Shown here: positions 12,557-24,626 of the stretch, piece by piece
Layout of the letters: the number at the start of each line of letters is the position of its first letter
Position numbering within the stretch: position 1 is the first letter of the stretch
DNA from: Orobanche coerulescens
Taxonomy: Eukaryota > Streptophyta > Magnoliopsida > Lamiales > Orobanchaceae
Length of the DNA stretch: 64,000 nucleotides
Assembly (NCBI GenBank): GCA_033398695.1
Contig: CM065802.1
Coordinates: 167,023,965 to 167,087,964 of the forward strand
Reading direction: 5' to 3'
Made by a program: the position numbers and the translations under genes
Notes under the pieces: model-generated
Database searches by the model: none
What the model saw: the letters and a program-made list of their open reading frames with translations, nothing else
Told to the model about the DNA's origin: nothing

Positions 12557-13848
12557 ATGGAAAAAGCTTGGCCACCTGTTAAAGATTGTATGCAATACAA
12601 ATGTGGTATGATTGACGAAACGCTGTTGAGGTTCCATTGGGAAAAAAGGGATTTAAATTCCGGAAGAACTCGCAAGCCTTCGGAAGCTTCTCGACTATGT
12701 GAAGACGATTGAGTTTAATCCTCTTACGTGTCAGGAGGACATTCAAGATTGTCCGTCTTGTGCCGTGCCCGATTCCGTGGGTCCGAATACGGTTGTGTGG
12801 GAGATCCTGAAGGATCCAGTGTGGGATATGAAACCGATTCCCTGCCCATTTCATCTTCTGTTACACCTTTGGCCTTGTGACTCCATAGTTCCTTGCCTCA
12901 TAACTCCACGAGATCTGGAGGACACCAAGAAATATCTTTTACAAGTCCTGAATGGCAGGGTGTGAATCATTTCCCTCCTTAATTAGGTGGAGTATTAGTA
13001 GAAATTAATTTCAATTTTATTGGTAATGTAATAGAGTATAATAATTTCAATTTATTTAGGGTTACGATGTGGATTGCGTTCCGCATCCCAACCTTGTCAG
13101 CCCTGGATTTCGGAATATGGACCTTACCTCTAAGAACGGCATGGCGATTTTGAATCATAAGAAGTTTGAATTGAACTCTAACAATGATTGGACATATTAA
13201 TAAGAAGGTAAGGTGTGTTGGCTAATATCAATCAATCAATCAATCTTGATTCACTATGTGTTTTAGCAATCTTATTTGATGATTACGATGTCTGCAGACT
13301 GACAAAGTTTACCAATTGGACAAGATTTTGAAGGTTGTTAAAAGCACAGGGATGCGTGTGTCTCTCATCACTTTTACTGCTAAGGTCAAGGATGATGATT
13401 CTGCTGCTTCTGAAACTTTTATAGCAACACTAAATGAAACTAACTATCCTGTTGAGAAGTCCATCATCTTGGAGTGCTTGCTCAAGCCCGATTACCCTGC
13501 TCCTGGCCCAGTTCGTTATGATGATTTCATAATTCAGCCACTCCATGTACCCTTCCTCGTCCCGAAGTGGCGTGGTATTTAAATGATTTCTCTCTCTTCT
13601 TGTTGTTTTCAAATCCAAGTATTACACTTTAGATTAGTATACTAACTTTGTTACATTATCAATCTACTCCAGAGAAAGAGCCGGAAGAGCCGAGAAAGAA
13701 GAAGAAGTTCAAGGAGGGCGTGGATCACAATGCTCTACGTGGTATGCCCAAATCTTCACAGAATTTGACATATTCGAGGAGGGCGTATTTATTCGATGTG
13801 CTATGTATACTTGGAACTGTAGGATTTGGATTCTATCTTTTCTCTTAA
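12557..13848 (+). pseudogene. Unknown plant gene, four exons, frameshifted
   Basis: I do not recognise the family. Inferred exons are 12557-12959, 13060-13207, 13298-13574 and 13673-13848, all with GT-AG borders and compatible phases. Exon 1 starts MEKAWPPVKDC but must change frame near 12650 to reach the acidic, Cys-rich part (ELASLRKLLDYV...). Exon 2 ends in a stop (TAA 13198-13200) two bases out of step with exon 3. Exon 3 is a clean 92-codon segment (TDKVYQLDKILKVV to PFLVPKWR) with a beta-rich pattern. Exon 4 begins with a basic EEPRKKKKFK run that could be a nuclear localisation signal. Partial copies of exons 3 and 4 lie downstream, so it belonged to a small local family. Alternatively, unusual splicing could rescue exon 1. 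Confidence 0.6.
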
Positions 13849-14060
13849 TTTCGATGTGCTATGTAGTTTTTTTAAACGTATTTACCTTCCTCTTAATTTC
13901 GATGTGCTATGTATACATCGATTCTATCTCTTCTTTTAATTTCTTATGTGCTATGTATACATCGATTCTATCTCTTCTTTTAATTTCTTATGTGCTATGT
14001 AGTTTTTTTCACTTATTTAGCTTTCTCGATGTGCTATGTATACTTGTAATTGTTGGATTT
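13790..14060 (+). repeat. Short tandem repeat, about 47-bp unit
   Basis: TTCGATGTGCTATGTATAC or TTATGTGCTATGTATACATC recurs about five times with interposed TCTATCTCTTCTTTTAATTT. It overlaps the end of exon 4 of the preceding pseudogene and so creates its apparent C-terminus. Confidence 0.75.
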
Positions 14061-14117
14061 GGATTCTATCTTTTCCTTGGAAAGTGTCAAGCATTGATGT
14101 GAAATTATTCACTAGAT

Positions 14118-14222
14118 CAAACTAACCGTCCTGATGTTAACCCCATCATGGGGTGCTTGCGATGCTCCTGGCCCAGATCATTATGCTGATATTGAAATTG
14201 AAGTACCCTACCTCATCGCATT
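14118..14222 (+). pseudogene. Decayed copy of exon 3 of the 12.6-kb gene
   Basis: About 105 bases align with 13437-13560: shared blocks include ACTAACC/TATCCTG, GAGTGCTTGC (here GGGTGCTTGC) and GCTCCTGGCCCAG followed by a TTATG(C/A)TGAT motif. The frame is broken. It indicates a local duplication of the gene before both copies decayed. Confidence 0.6.
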
Positions 14223-14249
14223 GTTGAATGTATCACTTTATTTGTGAGA

Positions 14250-15467
14250 ATTGAGGACTTAATGCATTATGATAATATGTGCATTGCTTCTTCTCTAGTT
14301 TACTCTGCTAACTGGGTCATGATTTACCACTGCTCTTACTTTTCCTTTGGTTCACATGCCAATTAGTTTATAGTTTTGCATAAGGTAGTTCGGGAAATAA
14401 TATAACCAAACTAATTCCACGCCATTCAGAGTAAATTTTATGGTTAATTAGCTAGTGTTTGTGGTGTATATGACTTCAATATCTTCTTTTAAGATTGTTA
14501 ATAGTGTTCTTGGCTTTGAACTAATCCTCTATATTTTTGCTTTTACAAAGTCCCAATTCTTTTTTCACCGGGTAGAACTTTTTTCTTCAGATTGGATTTT
14601 ATTGAATATTCTGTCTATGCACATTTTAAGAAAAAAATTGTACATGGTGGAAAAAGATTGGAATTATTGCGAAAACATGTAGGACCATAATGCATCCAAT
14701 ACAAAAGCCTCATTCTTTCGATGTAGATTCTGCGATGCATAGGCAAACCAACAAGGATTGTAACAACCACTAACTCTATGCTTCCTCCTATAGTTCATAA
14801 TCGTGCATAGGCAAACATACAAGGATTTTAATAACCCCTAACTCTATGCTGCTTCCTATAGTTCATAATCGTGGCCGTATTTTCATGAATTTCCCCATTG
14901 AGATGATACTTCATCCTCTCTCGATCTGCCATACAAACTGTTTTTGATACTTGATGAGCATTAATCCTACTTTTCTGTAAACTGTGGCCTCGTTGAACAG
15001 GTGGCATCCGTCCTTTCAATGGCCTCTTTTTCACTTTGTAATTGTTGACTATTGCCAGGATTTCTGTTCCTAAGCCCTACTATTGTTGCCATTTTTATGC
15101 GAAAAAAAGAAGTTTAGAGGCGCGGGAAGAGATTATGTTCAAATTGTGTGAGGAAAATTAAGACGAAGACCCTTTATATAAAAGATTATAATTATTACAA
15201 ACAATAGAGAGAAATAATGTACAATTAATATTGTTGCCTGTAATTTCCCCCATCTTGTGTTGATTCTTTGAGATAAGTTATTGAATGCTTTTTGATGTAT
15301 AAAATTTGTAATGGGAACCAAGAATCATCATTTTTGTTATTGAAACTTGCTCTTTAACCATATTCTTGATATTCTCTATTTTGTTGATATGCAACAGTAA
15401 CTGAGGATGTGGCTGGGCAAAGAGCAACACTTTAGCACACCGTGAAATTGAATCAATATTTTCTAAT
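14250..15467. other. AT-rich, no gene; contains a 68-bp tandem duplication
   Basis: Nothing coding is supported. At 14737-14873 a 68-bp unit beginning GCATAGGCAAAC is present twice (starts 14737 and 14805). The remainder is AT-rich intergenic sequence. Confidence 0.5.
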
Positions 15468-15735
15468 TCTTTTGAATCATGAAAAAAAAAAAGTGCTAAA
15501 AAATATCAGTTCATATAATGAAAAATATTAACAGGAAATTAATTATACTGGTCAACCACTAGGCGGAGGCTATTTGCACCCCCATAATTGGTAAATTACA
15601 CCACTGGGATATTTTGAATCATGGAAAAAAGTGCTAAAAAAATATTACTAGTTCTTATGATGAAAAATATCATATAATTGTATATAGGAAAGTAATTATA
15701 ATGATCAACCATTAAGCGGAGGTTATTAGCACCGC
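15468..15735 (+). repeat. Tandemly duplicated host segment (about 145 bp)
   Basis: The block TTGAATCATG...AAAGTGCTAAAAAA...GATCAACCA...GCGGAGG(C/T)TATT occurs twice, from about 15466 and about 15612. The second copy continues beyond the two hAT insertions as CATAATTAGTAAATACACCCC (16899 on), matching 15583-15605 in the first copy. This gives the pre-insertion sequence of the target. Confidence 0.75.
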
Positions 15736-16324
15736 TACACCTGACAAACGGGTTGGGCTGCCAACGAGTGGGTCAAATTTTGGGTTGGACCAAAAAGGCC
15801 CAGGATTTTTTGGGCTTAAATATTGAGGCCATTTACGCTGCATGGCCTAGCCCAACCCACGGCCATGATTTTTCTGCTTCCAACTTAATTAACCAAAATA
15901 TATTAAAAATATCAATAATATGATAGAATATATTTTCAACTATTTTAAAAAGCTCAAACATCCATTTCAATACTATTAAAACCGTTGATTCTTGCACTAC
16001 AACCAGCGGTACGGAAAGTAGCTCATCACTTGGTCCATTATCTGCATTCGATAGCAAAATATTAATACAAAAATCTAAATAAAATCAACTTTAAATTGAA
16101 ATAAGTTACGGTTTAACATTAGCCTAATTAATTAATATTTATTAGTTATTAAATTTTTCACAGGCCTCTGGGCGCCCGTGGGCTGGGCCTTCCTGGGCTG
16201 GGCCAAAATCTGGGCGGGCCAAAAGGCCCAAGTTTTTATGGGCTAAAAAAGTAAAGCCCAAAGCCCATTTATTCATGGGTGGGTTGGGCCGGCCCGTGGG
16301 CCTGGGCCACTTTTGCCAGGTCTA
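15736..16324. mobile_element. hAT-like non-autonomous element A
   Basis: 589 bp bounded by the 8-bp direct repeat AGCACCGC at 15728-15735 and 16325-16332, the length typical of hAT target duplications. Imperfect terminal inverted repeats are TACACCTGAC on the left and TAGACCTGGC as the complement of the right end. Subterminal regions are rich in GGGCTGGGCC/GGCCCAA motifs and the centre is AT-rich and non-coding. No transposase. The host sequence without the insert is preserved in the neighbouring tandem copy. Confidence 0.85.
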
Positions 16325-16332
16325 AGCACCGC

Positions 16333-16890
16333 TAAGGCTGAGCACCGGGTCTGACCCGGCCCGGACCGACCTGGCCCGGAATGACCCAGATTATAAATGG
16401 TCGGGCTTTATCGACCAAGCCGGATTCGAGCCGTAACCGAGCCAACGGTCGGACCAGAAAAGTCGGTCCGGCTAGCTTGATTCTAGCCCGATTTTGTAAA
16501 AAAATTTTATATATTAAGTGTCCTTTTATTACATATAAAATGCTTTCTTCTTTACATACTCCCATAAAATACAATTATCAATCTTAATATCTTCATTTAG
16601 TCATCAAACTCCCAAGTTCAACAATATTTTAGTATAAATAAACTTAATTAGAATAATATGCAATCATAATCGAGCCATTAGTTATCATTATTTCATCACC
16701 ACCGAGGGTAAATTACAATAAAAAATATTTTTTTTTGTATTTTTATTTTTACCGGGTCGTTCCGGGTTTTGACATGGTCCGGCCGGAACCCGGTTTTAGA
16801 TAAAATGCAGACCCGGGACCCGGACCTAATTAACAGGTCCGGTCCGGGTCCGGGTAAAAACCGGGTCCGGACCATTTGTGCTCAGCCCTA
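16333..16890. mobile_element. hAT-like non-autonomous element B
   Basis: 558 bp bounded by AGCACCGC at 16325-16332 and 16891-16898. The terminal inverted repeats TAAGGCTGAGCAC and TAGGGCTGAGCAC match at 12 of 13 positions. Both ends carry many CCGG-type motifs (GACCCGG, CCGGGTCCGG) and the middle is AT-rich. It shares its left target duplication with element A but has unrelated termini, so it is a second family inserted at the same site. Confidence 0.85.
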
Positions 16891-16934
16891 AGCACCGCCA
16901 TAATTAGTAAATACACCCCTAGGATCAGTTCACC

Positions 16935-17810
16935 ATTCATATGAAGAGGCATTACGACCCATGCGATGCACGAGTTTTGTTTTTCGATAAAAAAATTTAA
17001 TTTTTTCTTATGTCTATAACTCAACTTTTTTGTATATGTTATTATAATTAACAAACGGCTTTGAGATAAAAGTATGTACTTTTATTCCATTATGCAAGGT
17101 CATACAAAATAGCATAAATATTGGTTTCTTACTAAAAAAAATTGTGGGTTATTAGTAAAAAATAGAAAATGACAAATTAATACTAATGAACTAAATTTTC
17201 TTTTAAGGGCAAAATTTCTGAAAACCCATAAAATGGTAGAAACGACCGTACTTATTAAACCATCAACATTGACGTAAATAATGCTCGCATGTGTTGGCAA
17301 TATGTAAATGTTTTTCATGATTTGTATTCATCTTTGTTTGTAAAAACCTTCTTGTAATATATGAAGCCCTCTTGTCTAATTATTTTCTTTTGTTGTTCAA
17401 TGTACAACACTCCCTGTAAAATATCCATTAATATCAATGAGAGACCAATATTTAAAACCTCGTTGAGTGCTATAAGTTTACTTTACATAAAATTTTACAT
17501 TCCTAGTGACAGACAAATATTTAAGACATATGAGTAACAAAAACTCTATAAAATGATTATTAGGTATTCACAAAAATGTAATTAAGAGATTTACCAAAAA
17601 TCTCAATTTATCTAATACTACCCTTACTCGACTTGGAGGAGCTATCCTATTACCATCAACATCAAATGACATTCTTATAATTGTGCAAATGATCTCTCTC
17701 TGTTCTTGACGCAATACAAGTTGTTTTGAAATCTAGGTGCGCGCTTTTTTCTTCATTAGGTTATATATTGTTCATATTCTTGTTTTAATTAATATTTTAT
17801 GTGGCAATGG
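16935..17810. other. AT-rich, no gene
   Basis: No coding region, RNA gene or clear repeat recognised; scattered short A/T runs only. Confidence 0.5.
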
Positions 17811-17950
17811 CTAACACTTGAGATTAGCACAGTAGCTTTGTTACATTTACAATGTACTCCTTTTATGTTGACTCAGCTTCAGAGCCGAGGAAGAAGAAGA
17901 AGTTCAAGGTGTTCAATACACTGCAGAGTTCTTCATCTCATACAAATTGG
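17811..17950 (+). pseudogene. Decayed copy of intron 3/exon 4 of the 12.6-kb gene
   Basis: AGATTAGCAC...CTTTGTTACATTTACAATGTACTCC matches the intron before exon 4 at 13632-13670. After a short insertion it is followed by CAGAGCCGAGGAAGAAG, the same basic EPRKKKKFK-coding run. It then diverges. It supports an old local duplication spanning at least 12.5-17.9 kb. Confidence 0.6.
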
Positions 17951-18890
17951 TTAAGCACGTTAGACATGGTGTAGGTGCTACCCACTTTTGAAGATTTTTA
18001 TTCCTGTCAAGTGACAACTTTATGAAGTGCAGTTGCAAGAAAGAATGATTTGCACTTCATTATGCTTTTTGCTCTGACTAATACATGATCTTAAAAGTTA
18101 CTAAAATTTATATATTAATCTTTATGCAAGCTAGATCTCAAAATTCATTAAAGTCCTAATTTGGACATCTCAGAATTTCTCGGAATGTTTTTTGCTGAAA
18201 TTGACAAGTATTTATTCAAGTTAGATTTTATTGATGATGCATCTGTTATTGATGTTCCAATTGCAAAAAAAAAAAAAAAATCATTATTAGTGGCAATTTT
18301 AGATTATAAATATGATGATATTCATCGGGATGATTGATTTGTGATCCATTTGGGATTTATAGAGCTAGCGATTCTGGTAAATTGACATATGAATGGTTAC
18401 CTTTGTTGAAGATGAATTGTCTTGTGATTGTGTAAGAAATCAATCAATCACTCTAGATACTGACTGTGTAACGACGTTTACAAAAGCTGATCAATCACTC
18501 ACAAAACTAAGTGTTGTCCTAGGCTATGCCACAAGTAACGACGTTTACAAATTAAAGTTGATCTTATGTAATGCTTTCTTGTATGGTGGAGAATGAATAG
18601 AAAAAGATGAGAGCGAGTGAATCACTTACGAGAAAGGAGAAGCATAAGGTTACATGTAATAACACTGGCAGTAGTCCAATTATAGTTAACAAAATCTAAG
18701 TGCTAAATCGGTCAATATATTTAAATTATTACATTAGCAATATGGTATGAGCAAATGGATTAGGAAAATGTGTTGGCTTTTTTTTTTTTTTTTTTTTTTT
18801 TGTTAAAGAAGATTAGGAACATGTTCTAGTAGACTTTTAAAAACGTCAGTCGATGAATGCTAACTTATTGTTGTGTCTAAACACATTATC
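17951..18890. other. AT-rich, no gene; 24-base T tract
   Basis: An uninterrupted T run lies at 18778-18801. A short plus-strand open frame at 18393-18596 has no recognisable domain and I do not call it a gene. Confidence 0.45.
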
Positions 18891-19301
18891 TAAATCATCA
18901 CACACTAACACATACAAGTCCCAATAATATAACATAGGGTGACACGCAACTCAAGAACGACAGAATATAACAACGAAAGCAAGATAAGCCACGATACGCC
19001 CAACATATCGTCATCTATGTACACAGCCACTCAAAATCTGCAGGAGCTCCACAGCTTGTCCATTTAACCCAGCATGTCACATCCCATCAAAATTACTTAC
19101 AATGCATAAACTAAGTGAGACTTATAAATCTCAATAAGTAGATACTTCGCATGATAAAGTGATTATTTTATAAAATCTCCCACGCACTCTCATCTAAAAT
19201 CACCAATTTATTTATGAAACACTCATAGGGCCCCGACTCTCATCATAGGGCCCCGACTCACTGTTATACACCGGCATAAGCTCAATCCATTCACATATAT
19301 A

Positions 19302-19530
19302 AAACGGTGGCCTACTCTGGGTACACTCCCAGGTCGCCCCTTTCGTAAAGTCACGTCAGAAGACGACCCCAGGGTACGCTCTGGTAACCTCTCCCGTGTA
19401 AGTCACGTCAGAAGACGGCGCCAGGGTACGCTCCCTGGTCGCTCCTCCCGTGTAAGGACACCTCAGAAGACGGTGCCAGAGTACGCTCCCTGGCCACCTC
19501 TCCCCTGTAATCATAAGATGATGGCCTAGG
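19302..19530. repeat. Tandem repeat, 52-55-bp unit
   Basis: At least four units share GTCACGTCAGAAGACG (19350, 19402, variant at 19457) followed by CCAGGGTACGCTCCCTGG-like and CCTCTCCCGTGTAA blocks. The array resumes after the hAT insertion at 20377 (ACGTTCCCAGGTCACACC). The surrounding 18900-20640 sequence may be an old LTR, but I could not bound it. Confidence 0.75.
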
Positions 19531-19536
19531 CTGAGT

Positions 19537-20368
19537 TAGGGTTGTAAATGATGCGAGTCGAGCTCGAGTATTGATATACTCGACTCGAACTCGATAGTCA
19601 TTTCTCAGACTCGAACTCGACTCGAAAACTCGCGAGTAGTTAAACTCCAAGCTCGACTCGACTCGTTAGTATGTCGAGTCGAGCTTGAGTTCGAGTCGAG
19701 CCTACTCGAGTCGAGTGTTGACCGAGTTTTGACCGAGTCGATCTCGAGTAGCTCGTGAATTGTCTCATCTCGTTTACACCCCACATAGTACTCTTGGGTG
19801 AGGGTCCAGAATAAATATATTAAAGGAGAGCCTTCCAACCTCCTTTAAAAATCTCATTTAGTCACAATCATAATTACATGGCGATGTGGGACAAGAGATT
19901 TGACTTAAATTTATTACCCACTTGAACCAAAATAAACAAAGACTCAACCGATGTGGAGAATCTATTTTGCTTTTAACTTGTGTAAACACTTCAAACACCC
20001 TTAATCAATATAGAATAATTTCGATTTTATTATTATCTAGCTAGTAATTTTAACTTTTGACCAGTAAATTGTAATTTTTTTATTTAAAATAGAAATCTAA
20101 TATGTATTATTAATTTTTTATTTTTTTGGCCAATTAATATTTTTTATATTATATTTTACAAAGTATATTATAAAAACTAATTATATATAAAAAATTCGAG
20201 TATCTCACGAGCTTATCGAGTCGAGTATTGGGTAGCTCGACTCGACTCGTTAGTATGTCGAGTCGAGCTCGAGTTCGAGTCGAGCCTACTCGAGTCGAGT
20301 GTTGACCGAGTTTTGACCGAGTCAATCTCGAGTAGCTCGCGAGTTGTCTCGTCTCGTTTACACTCCTA
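19537..20368. mobile_element. hAT-like non-autonomous element C
   Basis: 832 bp with a perfect 8-bp target duplication GGCTGAGT at 19529-19536 and 20369-20376. Ends are TAGGGTTGTAAATGA and, as complement of the right end, TAGGAGTGTAAACGA. Both flanks are crowded with ACTCGA/GAGTCG motifs. A block of about 125 bp ending TCTCGTTTACAC(C/T)CC appears twice in direct orientation (about 19655-19783 and 20240-20366), so the element holds an internal copy of its own right end. No transposase is present. Confidence 0.85.
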
Positions 20369-20415
20369 GGCTGAGTACGTTCCCAGGTCACACCTTCCGC
20401 CCTCGGTGTATAATC

Positions 20416-22590
20416 AGTGGCCAAATCACATCGTTTACTCAAATCTCATTTCATGATAATGCCTGATATGCATGATGCAATGCAATGCAACACAGATTAA
20501 CTCATCAGTTTCACATTTCACATACCCATTTTACATCAAATATCGAGCTCACCAGCACGTAATCGCTGAATATCAATCAAATCTCAAAATCCGGATAATA
20601 TCCAAGTAATGGCCAATTAATCACAATTAAATCACATAATAATATGTTTAGTATTTAAACTCCTGTGATGGGTATGCATATTTGACTTCTAGAAGAAATA
20701 AATAATTCGTATAGAATATAAAAGTTTTAACATCATATAATCACCTACTCAATCATGTGCTTTTGCCTTTTGGTCTAAATGTTTAGATGGAATATTTTTG
20801 TTACACAAATAAATAAAATATATCTTGGCCGGCATTCTTGAATGTGTAATCTCCCCTATATACTAATGCAGAATACGCTGATCCGAAGTGGCAGCTTCTC
20901 ATGTCTTATGCTGGTGCTTCGTGTGCTTATGTGTCAGCCTCTCATACTTCAATGGACACATAATCAATTACTGGTCTAATCATCATTACATTAATTACAT
21001 TATAATAATATCTGAAATAACTCCTACCTACCTTATTAATTTTTACAAATTAAGTAATATGAATTACGAAAATTAGGAATTGATTATATTTACAAAAATA
21101 TTTCACATTTTTATTAATTAAAAATATAAATTCCAAACAAAAAGAAATTTAATATATAGTAGTGTGTACTACATATTAAAAACTTAAATCTAAAATCTCG
21201 CGGAAATATTATCTATTTCCACTAATTAATTAGTTTTTGTTAATTAGTCACTATAATTAGGTGTACCAATAAAAGAAATGTCAAGTGAAATAAAAGATGT
21301 TTGAGAGTATTGTAAAAGAAGTGTTGAATATATGTAATTAAAAAGTACTCGAAGTCCTAATCAATTAAATAAATCAAAATAATCTTATTAAAAAATATTA
21401 TTGAACGTGTAGAAACAATAGTTTTGATTATTATTTATAAATAAATCAAAGAAACTATGTAATAAATCAATTAGACTATCTTAGTTTTAAATCTTATTTA
21501 ATTATATAAAATAACAAAATAGACGAAAAAACTCATATTTACTAAATTATATAATTACTGATTTTATGAATTTTCCAAAGAGATATTTCTAAATACATAT
21601 GCAATAAATTTAATAATAATATACTAATCCGTAGATTCGTATTTGTATAAAGAGTAGAAAATAAAAGTTGATCGTTTTAAGTGATTCTCATGTGATTTTT
21701 TATTTGTTTACCTTTAAAAGATTTGTTAATTTATTTACTTTTGAAATCAACTATATATTTTTGAAAGTTTTGGATTTGCTTTTGTATTTCAAATTATATC
21801 CTTATAATTTATGTAATTTTTTTTTCAATATAAGGATTAAATTATCTCCTTTTTGGCTATTTAACAGAAACCGTTAAATACTTAACGATTTGGACTATTT
21901 TAGCAAAAAAAAAGACGTGGAACCAAATTTATTTTTAATAATTTCTCATAGGACCAGAGTGTAATCTTTCCTCCTAAAGTACGTAAGCATTTTTTTTTAT
22001 AATAACATATTTATCAATAGAATGATCTCTAAATAAAAGAGGGTTATAGAGAATAAAAATTGACTATAAATCTTTTTAAAAATATATTTCGATAAGTATT
22101 TTAATTATTTTTAATTTTCAATCACTCAAAAAATAGGAAATTCGTGTGAGAAAAGAAGTAAATTATTGCGCTATTGCAAGAATAATTGATTATGTGAGAG
22201 ACTTTAGTTTTCTTTATTTTATTTTCTAATATGCTTTGGATGATCCACATTTGCAATATTTTGGTATAATTGCTTCCATAATATTTATTATGTCATACTA
22301 CACATTTAAGAGTAAATTATTTATTCCACAAATTATATTAAACTCATCAGGTAGTCGATTGGCATTTAAATTTCAAAGACAACAATTTCCACTAATTATG
22401 TTTTTCCATAGTTATGCACTCTCTCATGTTGACGTGCATCTATCAAGACTCATATTCAATCGTGGTCAGTTTTATGTAGACGTATCAAACTGAAGAGCAT
22501 GAAAGCCTTCAATTTTTTTATTGCGTCAAGAATGATGTAATCGTAAATAGAACAACTGATGTAATTTACAAAGAAGTGCTATAAAATTTA
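20416..22590. other. Very AT-rich intergenic stretch, no gene
   Basis: No coding frame with a recognisable domain and no bounded repeat. Open frames here are low-complexity, translated from AT-rich DNA. Confidence 0.5.
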
Positions 22591-22599
22591 TGGTGATAT

Positions 22600-22800
22600 T
22601 AACACCGGTTGTCCCAGAACCGATGTTAAATATCGCGATATTAAAATTAACATCGGTTGTTATAACAACTGATGTTAAAATCGAAGTTTAACATCGGTTA
22701 TTAGAAACCGATGTTAATTTTAACATCGCGACATTTAACATCGGTTCCAAAACCGATGTTAAATGTCCAAAAAAAATGATGTTAAATGTCTGTTTTGTAA
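22600..22800. repeat. Array of AACATCGGTT/AACCGATGTT hairpins
   Basis: Four consecutive inverted-repeat units (about 22600-22628, 22648-22678, 22689-22716, 22736-22762), each TAACATCGGTT-loop-AACCGATGTTA or a close variant. Such arrays are known from subterminal regions of plant CACTA-type elements. No TIR ending in GTAGTG was found; TTTTGTAATA near 22793 could be a mutated end. Confidence 0.6.
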
Positions 22801-22999
22801 TAATATATTATGCGTTTCTAGGTGAATTTTCTCGTATTTTGTACGTGCTATACTAGTAATAGTACTATTGACATTTAATTTGGGTTGAACTATGATTGTA
22901 TGCAAAATTACAATTTTAGCCCTATCTCTACTTGTAAGTAAGGCATTTATTTTTTCTCACACAACACAAATCAAGCAACTATACTTCAAAACTTTAATC

Positions 23000-23563
23000 A
23001 TGGGTGTTATAATTGAAGAAATCAAAGTCACGTTATCACTTTCACCCGAAAACTTCGTTCATTAGGGATATGAACAATTTTGTGCCTAAAGCCTTTGCAG
23101 GTTTTATTAAAAGCTTCGATAGTATCGAGGGCGATGGTGAAGTTGGAACCATTAAATTGATTACTTATGTTGAAGGTAAATTTTAATTTTAAATTTATAT
23201 GCAATTATCATTTATTTTATGAAGTATATATTATAGTCAAAATACTCAATTGTACTTGTAAAACAGGTGATCAAATCAAAACAATGAAGCATAAAGTTGA
23301 AGAAATCGACGTGACAAATGGTGCATACAAATATACTGTGTTTGAAGGTGATATTGTGGGCGAAAATATCAAGTACTACACCAACATCGCCAAATTCGAC
23401 AAACGGAGGTTCCGTCTATACATACACAACTGAATATCATGTAAAAAAGAATGACGATCCGAACACAATCGAAAAAATCAAACAACGTACAGAGAGGGCT
23501 AAAGGTGCCGTTCTAGGTGTTGAGGCATACCTCCTTACAAATCCTCAAGAATATGTTGTATGA
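23000..23563 (+). pseudogene. PR-10 / Bet v 1-family pseudogene
   Basis: Encodes a Bet v 1-fold, ligand-binding cytoplasmic protein of the PR-10 type. Exon 1 (23000-23175) starts MGVIIEEIKVTLSLSPE and, after a frame change near 23060, continues VPKAFAGFIKSFDSIEGDGE and GTIKLITYVE, the family's glycine-rich loop region. A GT-AG intron (23176-23266) sits exactly at the conserved family position after the YVEG codons. Exon 2 (23267-23563) gives DQIKTMKHKVEEID, then needs a second frame change near 23400 to reach GGSVYTYTTEYHVKK and the C-terminal helix (IKQRTERAKGAVLGVEAYLL), ending in TGA. Total length fits the usual 155-160 residues. The two frameshifts argue for a pseudogene; sequencing errors are the alternative. 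Confidence 0.85.
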
Positions 23564-23589
23564 TACTGGCCTCTAAGTTATGTGTTTTG

Positions 23590-24626
23590 TGTTGGTATAT
23601 TTACCATGTTTTGAATTTCTTGCATGACCTGCAAATCTGAATAGAACAAAATAGGAGACAGATTCGTTAATAACGAAATCATTGAATAATATATATATAT
23701 ATATATTTAAGTAATTGAAAGAAGCAAATCGAATATGTGCGATGTTGAGTCCAGAAATCTGTCTCCTTAAAGCAAATTCGCCCCCATCGCAGTGTATAGC
23801 GTTTGCTCCCAGGATAAAACAACATCTCGATGCGTTGATAAATTGGTCATCGCACCCCCAGCGAACTAGAATAAAACCTGAACTACCACCGACACGACCA
23901 AAATTACGAAGAAAAATTATTTTCGAAAAAGAAGACGAACTTGGAATTCTTTGGCTGAGAAAAACGGACGAAAATTCAGTCTAAAATTAAGACCCCTCAC
24001 ATCTGTATTTATAGGTGAAGATGAGAGAGAGACATGTGCTGGAGGAACTCTAAATTGATCAGGATTGGTATCTCAATACTTATCGAGATCTGTTTATTCA
24101 ATAATTATCAATTAAATTGATAAATAAATTCTCAATACCGAAAAATTAATTATCTCAATACCGAAAAATAAAATAGCAGTAAAAAGATAACTTCGAGACG
24201 CCGAGACATTTCGCCCAAATCGCCCTTCGATCCAGACCGACCCAAGCCGAGCCGAGTGGGCCGGCCGGCCGGACGGCGGCGGCGGCGCGCGCGTGTGTGT
24301 GTGCACGAGGGGCGCCTAGTCACACATCCATTCATGTCTCACTTTTTGAACAAAACTTTGTCCACATCTCTTTATATACTCACAATTTTTCTCTTCTTTT
24401 TTCAATGTGGGATAACATCCTAAACCTATTTCTAAAGGATTCACTTTGGAACATTACATCTCATTCATACCTCAATCATTTTGAGTGTTCTTATATGTTT
24501 TGGAAACCTCGTATGGAGTACTGCGTATTTCAACTAAGTCTCGACTTTAACTCGTAGTCGAGCCCACTCAAAATTGCCTCTCAAGTGGGCTGCTCAAAAC
24601 AGCCCATTTTCTCTATTTTTCCAACA
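23590..24626 (-). repeat. 3' LTR of copia element 4
   Basis: 1037 bp, starting TGTTGGTATATT and ending TTTTTCCAACA on the plus strand. It contains an (AT)n tract at 23688-23706 and a GC-rich alternating purine-pyrimidine stretch near 24260-24305 (GCGCGCGTGTGTGTG). Confidence 0.88.

Noticed and set aside
13803..14102. Hydrophobic 99-codon frame resembling membrane segments
   Set aside because: It is a translation of the 47-bp tandem repeat.
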